From NCBI RefSeq assembly GCF_014636315.1, contig NZ_BMED01000002.1, positions 930,001 to 994,000 on the forward strand: a stretch of DNA of 64,000 bases, written 5' to 3'. Shown one piece after another: positions 39,184 through 47,465 of this stretch (position 1 is its first letter; the number at the start of each line of letters is the position of its first letter). The notes under the pieces were generated by a model. It saw nothing but the letters and a program-made list of their open reading frames with translations. It searched no databases and was not told where the DNA came from. Source of the DNA: Parundibacterium terreum (GTDB lineage: Bacteria > Pseudomonadota > Gammaproteobacteria > Burkholderiales > Burkholderiaceae_D). Position numbers and translations under genes: made by a program.

Positions 39184-39750
39184 TTACACCGCGTTTGCAG
39201 CGCATCTCTGCTGCAAACGTCCCAGGGTGCGGACAAAGGCCTTGTGCTGATCCAGTGCCCGCGCCAGTACCAGTGCGCCCTGTATGCCGGCCACCACGTC
39301 TTCCGCCAGATCGGCCGCAGCTTCCGGCAATTTGCCGGCGCGTACCAGGGCGGCCGTCAGCGCACCTATCCATTCCTTGAAATAACCCTTCACCGCAGCA
39401 GAGAAACGATCCCTCTCATTGCCCAGTGCAAAGACGCCAACCAGGCATACCTTGCGGCCGGACAGGAAGTAGCGCTGCACCTCGTCAAACATGCGGGCTA
39501 TGCCTTCATCCGCCCGCGCTTCTTCCCTCAAGGGAGAAAACACGTGGATGCGGAACCACTCATCTATCTGCGCCAGTACCGCAGCGGCCATCTCCTCTTT
39601 CCCGCCGGGGAAAAAGTGATAAATACTGCCCTTGCCCAGTTTGGTGCCCTCGGTGATACGCGCCAAGCTCGCCCCTTCAAAACCATAGGTCCTGAAGATC
39701 TCGGCCAGTTGCGGTATCACATCGGCGCGCTCGGCGACCAGTTTTGCCAT
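39184..39750 (-). CDS. TetR-family transcriptional regulator
   Basis: 188 residues. N-terminal helix-turn-helix (about 10-55): FRTYGFEGASLARITEGTKLGKGSIYHFF, the standard TetR pattern (shorter parts are diagnostic: GKGSIYHFF). The C-terminal part fits the ligand-binding domain of the YxaF/LmrA-like group. The gene follows the NTF2-like gene on the same strand, 52 bases apart; together they probably form one unit controlled by the operator candidate at 40322-40362. The end of the gene abuts the CCA end of selC, convergent with it. Confidence 0.9.
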   Translation of the reverse strand: MAKLVAERADVIPQLAEIFRTYGFEGASLARITEGTKLGKGSIYHFFPGGKEEMAAAVLAQIDEWFRIHVFSPLREEARADEGIARMFDEVQRYFLSGRKVCLVGVFALGNERDRFSAAVKGYFKEWIGALTAALVRAGKLPEAAADLAEDVVAGIQGALVLARALDQHKAFVRTLGRLQQRCAANAV

Positions 39751-39802
39751 CTTGTTTATCCTGCTGCGAGTGAAAAGCTTCGTATTTTAAAACGCCACGC
39801 CG

Positions 39803-40273
39803 TCACAGTCCAAGTTCGCTCAAGCCAGGATGGTCTGCTGGACGCGGGCCGCTGGCATCCCAGTGGAATTTTCTTTCGCTTTCCTTGATCGGCAAATCAT
39901 TGATGCAGGCATGCCGCGTGTGCATCAGGCCGTTCTCGTCAAACTCCCAGTTTTCATTGCCGTAAGAGCGGAACCAGTTGCCTGAATCGTCATGCCATTC
40001 ATAGGCAAAGCGCACCGCAATGCGATTGCCATCGTGCGCCCACAACTCCTTGATCAGCCTGTAGTCCTGCTCACGAACCCACTTGCGGCTGAGAAAGGCA
40101 ACAATCTGCTCACGGCCTTGCACAAAATCAGCCCGGTTGCGCCAGCGGCTGTCTACGGTATAGGCCAGCGAAACTTTCTCAGGATTACGGGAATTCCAGC
40201 CGTCTTCCGCGCCGCGTACTTTTTGTATCGCAGTTTCACGGGTAAATGGAGGTAAAGGGGGACGGGTCGACAT
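39803..40273 (-). CDS. NTF2-like / DUF1348 family protein
   Basis: 156 residues starting at ATG 40273, with AAGGTGA upstream; a GTG start at 40282 is also open. Sequence marks of DUF1348 are [42 protein letters not shown] and [17 protein letters not shown]. The fold is a small cone-shaped alpha+beta barrel (SnoaL-like) and the function is unknown in the family. Probably regulated by the TetR gene downstream. Confidence 0.88.
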   Translation of the reverse strand: MSTRPPLPPFTRETAIQKVRGAEDGWNSRNPEKVSLAYTVDSRWRNRADFVQGREQIVAFLSRKWVREQDYRLIKELWAHDGNRIAVRFAYEWHDDSGNWFRSYGNENWEFDENGLMHTRHACINDLPIKESERKFHWDASGPRPADHPGLSELGL

Positions 40274-40282
40274 GATGTTCAC

Positions 40283-40759
40283 CTTATCTATACGAATTTG
40301 ATTAAGAAATTAGATATCGCGATTTGTACCAAAAAGAAAACAGTTTACCAATCGGTACAAATACAGTGTAGTGGATACGCAGCTTGAATGCAAATAGACT
40401 TTTTTGTGGGGGAGTATGGATGCGTAGTAAAAAAACGCTAACACAGAAAATGTTACAAAAAGACAACACTCACGGGGCAAACCCGAATTTTGCGCGGCTT
40501 ACTTACATCTGGAGACCAATTTGTAGCTGAATAAGTGAGTAAATGAATCAAATGTTCAACACAAGTCATTGATTTTCAATTATTTTAACCGTTAAACATA
40601 TATAGATAGGATTTGCCCGTGCCTGGATGAAACAAGTCAGTGTCTGAATCCGCTTCTTAAACAAGTTTATTTCTTGAACCTATTTGGTGCACGTAGTCCA
40701 ATAGTGTAAATTTCGGTTTCAGATAAAAATGCCATCCAAAATAGTCGCAAAGGTAGTGA
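40283..40759. other. Intergenic region between the NTF2-like gene and rpfR
   Basis: 477 bases, strongly AT-rich over most of its length, with no convincing gene. It holds the candidate TetR operator (next entry) and must hold the rpfR promoter. I see no clear -10/-35 pair close to the rpfR start. Confidence 0.5.
40322..40362. promoter_or_regulatory. Inverted repeat ATTTGTACC-N23-GGTACAAAT, candidate TetR operator
   Basis: Nine-base arms form a perfect inverted repeat, 49 bases before the NTF2-like gene start. The right half also contains TACC-AATC-GGTA (40346-40357), the shape of many TetR-family half-site pairs. It is probably bound by the TetR protein encoded at 39184-39750. Confidence 0.5.
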
Positions 40760-42757
40760 ATGAAAACAAAGGATATGGAAAGCACGCTGTTGTTCCAGCA
40801 TTTCGGAACCAGAAGTCCATTGTGGTACTTCCGGGACGATAGTGACGCTCTACATTTATCGGGTGACGGCGAAGTCACGGCCACGGCGATCAGCCTGCGC
40901 CCGGAACAAGCTGATGCAATACGCAAGCTGACCGGCGTTACATCCCACCTGACATTCGACCTGAAAATTTTCAATGACGAGGTCAAACTGCATCTGGTCG
41001 GCAAGAAAACCGATAAAGCGACTTGGGCCGGCACAGCCGCCGACTATTACGACACTGACACGGTTGCCCGCGATCTTGAACACGGCCTGATGTTTGCCGA
41101 ACAGGTAGTATCCGAAGTGAACTCGCTGGTCGTGATACTGGATGCGGACGGCAAGATCAAACGCTTTAACCGCCTGTGCGAAGAGCTCACTGGCCTGAAA
41201 GAAGAAAACCTGCTGGGCCTGAATGCGCACGACTTGTTCATGCCGGTCGACGAGCATGAGTCCGCGCGCGCCAATATACGCGATTTCTTTGCCACCCAAT
41301 CCTCCTTTGAAGTAGAACGCCCTGTGCAAAGCCGCTATGGCATACGCAAGGTCATCTGGCGCAACAAGCTGGTGGAAAGCGGCAGCGGCGAAAGTGAAAA
41401 CTTCCTGGTTTGCTCAGGCACCGATGTGACCGAAGAGCGCCGCGCCAAGGAAAGGCTGATGGAGCTGGCCACCAAGGACACGCTGACCGGCTTGCTGAAC
41501 CGGCATGCGATCCAGGAAATGATTACCGAGGCTATCACCGCGGAAGACGCACCGGTATTCAGCCTGCTGTTCCTGGACCTGGATAACTTCAAGAAAGTGA
41601 ATGACCACTACGGCCACGTGCTGGGCGACTGCCTGATACAGGCAGCCGCATCGGCCATCCACTCCTGCCTGCGCGAAGGCAACGTGATCGCGCGGCTGGG
41701 CGGCGATGAATTCCTGATCGTGATACCGAACGCCAACCAGCGTGCCGCCGAGCTGATCGCAGAGCGCATCCACGAACGCATGAAAGTGCCGTTTGACCTG
41801 AACCGGGCAGAAATCTATTCCAGTTGCTCGATAGGGATCGCAGTATTTCCCGAGCATGGCAGATCCATGGAAGAACTGATCCGCAATGCGGACATGGCAA
41901 TGTATGCGGCCAAGGATAGCGGCCGCAATACACACAGGATATTTACCAGCGAGATGGACCAGCGGGTCAGCGAATATGTATGGCTGGATACCAATATCCG
42001 CAAGGCGCTGGAAGAAAACCAGTTTGAATTGTATTACCAGGCCAAGCAATCGCTGACGACCGGCAAAGTGGAGAGCGTGGAAGCGCTGATACGCTGGAAC
42101 TCGCCTGAGCGTGGCCTGATACAGCCCATGAACTTCATCCCCTACGCGGAAGAATCCGGACTCATCACGCCTATCGGTAAATGGGTCATGGAAACGGCCG
42201 CCCGGCAAGCCGGATTGTGGAAGAAACAGGATTTCAATTTGCGGATAGCGATCAATCTGTCCGCGCGCCAGTTCCGCCATCCCAAGTTGGTGGAAGATTT
42301 CAAGATGGCGATCCTGGCTGCCGACATCTATCCATCCATTGTCGATCTGGAACTGACTGAGAGCTGCCTGATAGAGGATGAAACGCTGGCGCTGAAGCTG
42401 ATCAGCCAGTTCAAGGACCTGGGAGCAGAAGTGCACCTGGACGATTTCGGTACCGGCTATTCCTCGCTGTCGCAGCTATCGCGCCTGCCGTTGGATGTGT
42501 TGAAGCTGGATCGCAGCTTCATCAGCTCCATCCATAACGATATCCGCGCACAAAGGCTGCTGCGCTCCATGGTCGCCGTGGCGCAGGAGCTGCAATTGAA
42601 AATCGTGGCGGAAGGCGTGGAGACACAGGATCAGGCAGAATTCCTGCGCAGTATAGGCGTGGATCTGGCACAGGGCTTCCTGTTTGCCAAGCCCATGCCT
42701 GCAGCCGAATTTGAAGAATGGTTCCGGCAGTTCAGGCAACTCAAATCGGTTGCCTGA
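40760..42757 (+). CDS. rpfR: DSF receptor RpfR: FI-PAS-GGDEF-EAL cyclic-di-GMP protein
   Basis: 665 residues, no membrane span. N-terminal domain (about 1-105) of the RpfF-interacting type, with LHLVGKKTDKATWAGTAADY followed by DLEHGLMFAEQVVSEV; PAS (about 110-225) that in RpfR binds the fatty-acid signal; GGDEF (about 230-395, intact RLGGDEF near residue 313); EAL (about 405-660, intact VEALIRW, ELTES, DDFGTGYSSL, KLDRSF and VAEGVET). E. coli PdeR/Gmr shares this architecture, so that name is possible, but the adjacent convergent rpfF supports RpfR, as in Burkholderia and Cronobacter. Expected role: degrade c-di-GMP when DSF binds. The start is ATG 40760. Confidence 0.88.
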   Translation: MKTKDMESTLLFQHFGTRSPLWYFRDDSDALHLSGDGEVTATAISLRPEQADAIRKLTGVTSHLTFDLKIFNDEVKLHLVGKKTDKATWAGTAADYYDTDTVARDLEHGLMFAEQVVSEVNSLVVILDADGKIKRFNRLCEELTGLKEENLLGLNAHDLFMPVDEHESARANIRDFFATQSSFEVERPVQSRYGIRKVIWRNKLVESGSGESENFLVCSGTDVTEERRAKERLMELATKDTLTGLLNRHAIQEMITEAITAEDAPVFSLLFLDLDNFKKVNDHYGHVLGDCLIQAAASAIHSCLREGNVIARLGGDEFLIVIPNANQRAAELIAERIHERMKVPFDLNRAEIYSSCSIGIAVFPEHGRSMEELIRNADMAMYAAKDSGRNTHRIFTSEMDQRVSEYVWLDTNIRKALEENQFELYYQAKQSLTTGKVESVEALIRWNSPERGLIQPMNFIPYAEESGLITPIGKWVMETAARQAGLWKKQDFNLRIAINLSARQFRHPKLVEDFKMAILAADIYPSIVDLELTESCLIEDETLALKLISQFKDLGAEVHLDDFGTGYSSLSQLSRLPLDVLKLDRSFISSIHNDIRAQRLLRSMVAVAQELQLKIVAEGVETQDQAEFLRSIGVDLAQGFLFAKPMPAAEFEEWFRQFRQLKSVA

Positions 42758-42793
42758 AACTGCGGATGTTTTTCTGATGCTTAAGCTTTGGGT

Positions 42794-43804
42794 TTATGCA
42801 GCAAACAGCATCTGTCCTGCCGCTTCCGTAGTTGTATCTTCGCTGACTTCGACAGCAGCTTCCTGCGAGACAGTGGATGCCGTCAAGGCTGCTGCAGCGA
42901 TCGTTGCATTTGCCACCTGGGTGGCAGCCTCGCTGCTCATTGCCGGTGTCGGCGCGACTCCGGCGCGGCGATTCTGCAGCATGACCAGGCGTTCCATGTA
43001 GGCCAGATCCTTTGCTTCCAGCTTGAAGGCCGATTCGGCCCAGTCTTCGGTAATCGCGATCAGCTCTGCCTTGTCCACCGGCAGCACGCGGCGGCGAGTA
43101 CGCAGCATCGCGCGTATGCCGTTAATCTTTGGGCGTATCTCATCGATCAGCGTGCGAGCCGCTTTCTGCGCATCGCCCTGCTCAAATACGCGGTCTACCA
43201 GACCGCGCTCCTTATACCATTCTGCAGTGTGGGCTTCGCCGCTGCTGATCAGCTCTTCCGCCAAACCGCGATTGGCCTTGCGCGTCACCAGCGAATAGGC
43301 TCCCATGCCTGGATACAGGTTGAAAGCAATCTCGGGGAACCCCATCTTCACATCTTTCTGGGCGAGCACATATTCATGCGCCAGCGCTGCCTCGTAGCCG
43401 CCGCCCATTGCGGTGCCTTCTATCATGGCAATCGAAATAGCGCCGATATCAAAACCGACTGTGGCTGCATAGACCGCATCCACGCACTCATGTGCATAGG
43501 TACGCAGGGCCTCGGTCTCACCGGCGCGTATGTGGCGGGCAAAATACGACAGATCGCCGCCTACATTGAAGATGCCGGGAGCAGAAGAGCCTGTGACCCA
43601 GAAATCGATAGGCAGACCGCTGTCCTTTGCCGCTGCCCTGAGCGTGCGTATGTCTTGCAGCAGCTCCGGGTTGAAGCAAGGCCGTGGATAGCCGTGCAGC
43701 ATGACCCACAGCACATTGCGGCCTCGCTCATACCAGGCGTTCATTTGGGATAGTGGTCCGGCTTCGGTGAAGGGTCGGCAGTCGGGATGATTTTTGAAGT
43801 CCAT
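42794..43804 (-). CDS. rpfF: DSF synthase RpfF (crotonase family)
   Basis: 336 residues. Makes cis-2-unsaturated fatty acid signals from 3-hydroxyacyl-ACP, acting as dehydratase and thioesterase. The crotonase core has IEGTAMGGGYEAALAHEY and FPEIAFNLYPGMGAYS; Glu138 and Glu158 match the two catalytic glutamates (141 and 161) of Xanthomonas RpfF. The C-terminal about 50 residues are an Ala/Thr/Glu-rich extension (for example ATIAAAALTASTVSQEAAVE) beyond the usual 290-residue length. The start ATG 43804 has an AAGGAA site. The gene is convergent with rpfR (36 bases apart) and 20 bases downstream of the desaturase gene, so probably in an operon with it. Confidence 0.92.
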   Translation of the reverse strand: MDFKNHPDCRPFTEAGPLSQMNAWYERGRNVLWVMLHGYPRPCFNPELLQDIRTLRAAAKDSGLPIDFWVTGSSAPGIFNVGGDLSYFARHIRAGETEALRTYAHECVDAVYAATVGFDIGAISIAMIEGTAMGGGYEAALAHEYVLAQKDVKMGFPEIAFNLYPGMGAYSLVTRKANRGLAEELISSGEAHTAEWYKERGLVDRVFEQGDAQKAARTLIDEIRPKINGIRAMLRTRRRVLPVDKAELIAITEDWAESAFKLEAKDLAYMERLVMLQNRRAGVAPTPAMSSEAATQVANATIAAAALTASTVSQEAAVEVSEDTTTEAAGQMLFAA

Positions 43805-43824
43805 GTCAATATTCCTTATATTTC

Positions 43825-44973
43825 TTATGCTTGAACTAGGGATTCCTGATGTTCAAGAACTAAACGGCATGTTGGCGTAGTTGGTACCCCATCGAAATCA
43901 AGCCAACAGTGATTTTCGTAGTCATACAATTTGCATTTCTGAAAAATGTCTCTCAGCGCCGCAATGGAAAAATCGACGACGATGGCGCGCGCGCCCAGCA
44001 TCTGGTTCATGCGTGCCTGCGCTGCCCACAGCTCGTAGCAGGGAATTGCAGGATAGGCGTGGTGCGCAGGATGCTCATAAAAATTATGCACAAGATTGGC
44101 AAACCATTTTGGAAAGCGCAAATGCACAGTCATGTGCTCAGGCTGCACTTTCTTTTGCAACTTGCTGTCGACGCCAAACCACGGGATATCGGGATGGGTG
44201 TGATTGATATACAGCGAAGCCGACAGCAGCGACTGGAATACAAAGAACGGCAATACAAATCCGAGCAGAACGGCTGTCACCGAGCCTATCGGCGCATACA
44301 GCGGCGCTGCAATCAGCATGGCTATGAAAGCGACAAAATAAGTTACTACGAAGGCGGTGTGCTTCCACGCCGACGCGCGATGTGCCTTTGGCAAAAACGC
44401 ACCTGGCATGAACTTCACTTGCGACCAGCGCTGCAGGATGTAATAGCAGCCGAACGCCAGCGGATTGCCGGAACGGATAAAGCGGTACCACTGTTTTTTT
44501 ACCGGAGACAGCGCATCGTAGGCGGCCTTGGACAGAGGCTGATAAGAGTCGACGTGCTCGCCGTTGGTATGCGGGTGATGCAGCGCATGGTGGTCGTATA
44601 CCCACAAGCGGTAATTGAACAGACAAGGCATGAAAGACAGCACGCTGATCCACCAGTTCAGGCGGCGCGAAGGTGTCAGGCTATTGTGTGCACCCTCATG
44701 GGCAATGGATGCCAGGTTGGCGATTTTTACACCGGCAATGACCGACGCTATGATCTTCAATGTCAGCGAAGGTAGGAACAGCACGGCGGCAATTGCAGCC
44801 ACGAACAGGCTGAAATCTGCAACGAAAATCGTCAGGCCTTTCCGTGTATCCGGCTTCGCGTACGCAGCCATTTCCTTCACCACATCTCGATGCGAGGGCT
44901 GATCGGTCTGGGCCGCTAACTGGGTAGCGACACTGCTGGTCAATGCTGTCGTGGATCGCGCAAACAAAGTCAT
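43825..44973 (-). CDS. Fatty acid desaturase, membrane-bound
   Basis: 382 residues with about four to six hydrophobic segments. The three His boxes of membrane diiron desaturases are HEGAH (about residue 93), HHALHH (about 128) and HPAHHAYP (about 310). Introduces a double bond into acyl chains or a related lipid; the substrate is unknown. It sits directly upstream of rpfF and may supply unsaturated precursors or adjust membrane fluidity in the same response (inference). The start is ATG 44973. Confidence 0.85.
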   Translation of the reverse strand: MTLFARSTTALTSSVATQLAAQTDQPSHRDVVKEMAAYAKPDTRKGLTIFVADFSLFVAAIAAVLFLPSLTLKIIASVIAGVKIANLASIAHEGAHNSLTPSRRLNWWISVLSFMPCLFNYRLWVYDHHALHHPHTNGEHVDSYQPLSKAAYDALSPVKKQWYRFIRSGNPLAFGCYYILQRWSQVKFMPGAFLPKAHRASAWKHTAFVVTYFVAFIAMLIAAPLYAPIGSVTAVLLGFVLPFFVFQSLLSASLYINHTHPDIPWFGVDSKLQKKVQPEHMTVHLRFPKWFANLVHNFYEHPAHHAYPAIPCYELWAAQARMNQMLGARAIVVDFSIAALRDIFQKCKLYDYENHCWLDFDGVPTTPTCRLVLEHQESLVQA

Positions 44974-45259
44974 TTTATTGCACCGGATAAGGGGTTGAGG
45001 ACTAGCAACATTTGTATCCTACAGTCATCATTGCCGCGCAGAATCGACGAACAGGAGACGTAAACTCCCCCAATTGTGCGCTTTAGCGCAGCGTGCAAAA
45101 ATCATAAAAAATGAAAAAGAAAGCGCTGTTTTACCTATGAAAAAACAGGCAGTTGATGCTCAAAAAAAGGCGGGGAATGAGGAAAAAAGTTTAAAACGAC
45201 AAGACCGCGGAAAGGCTAAATGGAAATATTTTTTAAAATATTTTTTGGATGTGTGGCTT

Positions 45260-46084
45260 TTACGGGCGAACCCCGATGCCTTCGGTGATCATGCCCTTGG
45301 CGCGGATGGCAAGATAGAGTTCAAGTTCCGCCAACTCTTGCGAATCGTAGGCAAAGGGTTCGGCGCGCACGCCGCTCATGCAACCGCGCAAGCGGCGCTG
45401 CAAGGAGCCCATGCCCTGCCACTCCAGGCGATATACGGGATAGCCGGTAGGATGCGCCTGCGGGATCAGGCTGCTGCCAAGGCGCAGGCCCGCACGTTCT
45501 TCATGACATTGCGCACAGGAAAGATCAAGCTGCCCCATGCGCTGCGTAAACCGTTGCAAACCGGCGGCGATATACGGCTTCAGGCGACTATCCTGCGGCG
45601 GTGCAATCGGCATGCCGCGCGACTGGTAGGCGACATAGGCTTCCAGGCTGAGCAAGTCCTGGCTTTCCGAACGAAAACCCTCCGCCAGTTGCTTGGCGGT
45701 ACGGCATAGCTTGATGCGTTGTACCAGATCGACCGGCCGTTTCAGGCCCTCGTCAAAAGCGGGATAGCGCGCAGCGACGCCGCGCATGCTGACCTTGGCA
45801 TCACGATGGCAGGAAGCACAGGACAACTGGCTCTTGCCTGCTGCTTTTCCCCACAGCACCTCGCCATCCTTCACCCACAGCATGCCGGGATTCAGCGCCT
45901 CATTGAGCTGCATCGCCTGCGTGGATGCGCCCATGAATTCAAAGCCGGAGCGGCGCTGGTCGGTTTCAGGATTTTGGCTTTGCTCCTGTTTTTTTTCAGC
46001 AAAAGCCGTTGAGGAAAACAGCAAGGCTGCCATCGCATAGACGAGCATGCCTGCGCAGCGCAGGACCGGTGAAAATGCACTCAT
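45260..46084 (-). CDS. soxA: SoxA, di-haem cytochrome c of the sulfur oxidation system
   Basis: 274 residues with a signal peptide (about 1-29). Two haem sites: CASCH (near residue 88) and CAQCH (near residue 193). RSGFEFMGASTQAMQ, NPGMLWV and the conserved cysteine in LRGCMSGVRAEPF mark SoxA; that cysteine is the persulfide-carrying haem ligand in the family. With SoxX it forms the SoxAX enzyme that couples thiosulfate to the SoxY carrier. It is the last gene of the operon, 12 bases after soxZ. The AT-rich stretch downstream to 45220 may end transcription. Confidence 0.93.
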   Translation of the reverse strand: MSAFSPVLRCAGMLVYAMAALLFSSTAFAEKKQEQSQNPETDQRRSGFEFMGASTQAMQLNEALNPGMLWVKDGEVLWGKAAGKSQLSCASCHRDAKVSMRGVAARYPAFDEGLKRPVDLVQRIKLCRTAKQLAEGFRSESQDLLSLEAYVAYQSRGMPIAPPQDSRLKPYIAAGLQRFTQRMGQLDLSCAQCHEERAGLRLGSSLIPQAHPTGYPVYRLEWQGMGSLQRRLRGCMSGVRAEPFAYDSQELAELELYLAIRAKGMITEGIGVRP

Positions 46085-46096
46085 GGCCTATCAGCC

Positions 46097-46420
46097 TCAG
46101 TCGGCGACGCTGATCTTTGCGGTCTCGGTCTGCGTAAAGCCATTGTCGCCCTCCCAATGAAAGCTCAGCGTGCCGCTCTCGGTTGCGACCGTGTGGAAAG
46201 AGATATACGGATTGGCGGCCACTGCCGAAAACATCTCGGCGCTGAACACTTGCTCGCCATTGTAAAGGCAACTGAAGCGCTGGATGATGTCGCGCGGCTG
46301 TATGCGGCCATCGGCGCCGGGACGGAAGCCGGTCTCCATAGGGTGGCGTATCAGCGTACGGATTTCCAGTATCTCGCCGCGCCTGGCTTGGGCTGGAACA
46401 TTGATGACGGTGCTTGCCAT
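46097..46420 (-). CDS. soxZ: SoxZ, carrier complex partner
   Basis: 107 residues with no signal peptide; it is carried to the periplasm with SoxY. An immunoglobulin-like beta sandwich, recognisable from IRTLIRHPMETGFR and ISFHTVATESGTLSFHWEGDNG. It sits 3 bases after the soxY stop and precedes soxA. Together SoxYZ carries sulfur intermediates on a SoxY cysteine. Confidence 0.93.
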   Translation of the reverse strand: MASTVINVPAQARRGEILEIRTLIRHPMETGFRPGADGRIQPRDIIQRFSCLYNGEQVFSAEMFSAVAANPYISFHTVATESGTLSFHWEGDNGFTQTETAKISVAD

Positions 46421-46423
46421 GGC

Positions 46424-46960
46424 CTACACATCCCCTTCTATGCATGCAGCCAGCGTGACGATCACATCCACGCTGTCGGACCAGAAGCGGCCGTCGCTGG
46501 TCTGTGCAATCGCCACCAGCTTTTGCGAGGTCGCCAGGCGTATGCGGCTGGACACCTCGGCCTTGCCGGCCCTGGGTCCCAGCGTAAACTTGATCACATC
46601 ACGCTGCGGATTTTTTTCATTGAACACGGCTATTTTGACTACATGCTCGGCGGCCGTCATCGGGCTGTCTACGGTGATGGTGATCGGCACGGTATTGCCG
46701 TTATCTACCAGCGTTGCCACGTCCAGCTTGACCTTGCCGGGCAATGCGGCAGCACCGTCTGTGTAGCTGCGTATCGCCGTTGCCAGATCTTCCGAAGGAG
46801 CGGACATCGCCGGGCTCACCACGATCCATGCGCCCAGCACGGCCCCCGCCTTCAGCAAGCGGCGGCGCAGCGGGCTGGCTGCCTGCCCGCTGGATTGATC
46901 TGCGGAGTTCATCTGCTCACCCATCTGCTCACCTGCCTGCTCACTCATTTTATTTTCCAT
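46424..46960 (-). CDS. soxY: SoxY, sulfur carrier with atypical C-terminus
   Basis: About 178 residues. A twin-arginine-like leader (SPLRRRLLKAGAVLGAWIV) indicates Tat export. The body fits SoxY (LVDNGNTVPITITVDSPM, VFNEKNPQRDV). The C-terminus ends VTLAACIEGDV: a Cys is present five residues from the end, but the usual GGCGG swinging-arm motif is not. The start is ATG 46960, inside the soxX end (11-base overlap); ATG 46948 is an alternative. The product would pair with SoxZ. Confidence 0.88.
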   Translation of the reverse strand: MENKMSEQAGEQMGEQMNSADQSSGQAASPLRRRLLKAGAVLGAWIVVSPAMSAPSEDLATAIRSYTDGAAALPGKVKLDVATLVDNGNTVPITITVDSPMTAAEHVVKIAVFNEKNPQRDVIKFTLGPRAGKAEVSSRIRLATSQKLVAIAQTSDGRFWSDSVDVIVTLAACIEGDV

Positions 46961-47462
46961 TGCCTTTTTCGTCGCTACGCAAAGTAGCAAGAAATGCCAC
47001 CACATCCTCTATCTGCTGTGCCGTCAGGATGGTCTTGTCCTGCCATGCGCCTGCCACACGCAACAAGTCCTTGCTGCGATAATAGGACGGCATGATGGTC
47101 TCCGCATTGAAGTGCCGCGCATCCACGATACGCAGGCGCAATTGCCCTATTGTCCAGCGGCTGCCTGCACCCGCCAGGTCCGGCGCCAGATTGCCCTGAA
47201 AGCGCTCCTCCGAAATAGGCCCGGTATGGCACAGCAGGCACAGGCCCTGCTGGCGGCTGGCAACGATGGCGCGGCCACGCGCCGCATCCCCCGGTGATCC
47301 GGTCAGCGATAATGGTATCGCGTCAGCCACTATACTGTAATCCTGCCTCGCCTCTGTCTGCACCTGGGCCTGCGAGGGCCCGGCTGCCAGCGCCAGTAAT
47401 GCCGCCAATGCCGCCACTGCCATCCCCTTATAGGGAAGCAAGGACGGCATTGCGCTGAACAT
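46950..47462 (-). CDS. soxX: SoxX, mono-haem cytochrome c
   Basis: 170 residues with a signal peptide (about 1-32). The haem-binding CLLCH lies near residue 77, and TIMPSYY near residue 123 supplies the distal Met. The sequence GRAIVASRQQGLCLLCHTGPI is typical of SoxX (only parts quoted). It starts 3 bases after the stop of the molybdenum hydroxylase large-subunit gene, so the two are probably co-translated. Forms SoxAX with SoxA. Confidence 0.93.
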   Translation of the reverse strand: MFSAMPSLLPYKGMAVAALAALLALAAGPSQAQVQTEARQDYSIVADAIPLSLTGSPGDAARGRAIVASRQQGLCLLCHTGPISEERFQGNLAPDLAGAGSRWTIGQLRLRIVDARHFNAETIMPSYYRSKDLLRVAGAWQDKTILTAQQIEDVVAFLATLRSDEKGNGK

Positions 47463-47465
47463 CGC

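Noticed and set aside
40760-42757. RpfR as a plain E. coli PdeR/Gmr-like phosphodiesterase with no signalling partner
   Set aside because: The two share domains, but rpfF lies immediately next to it, so the RpfR reading is better; PdeR remains a synonym in the entry.
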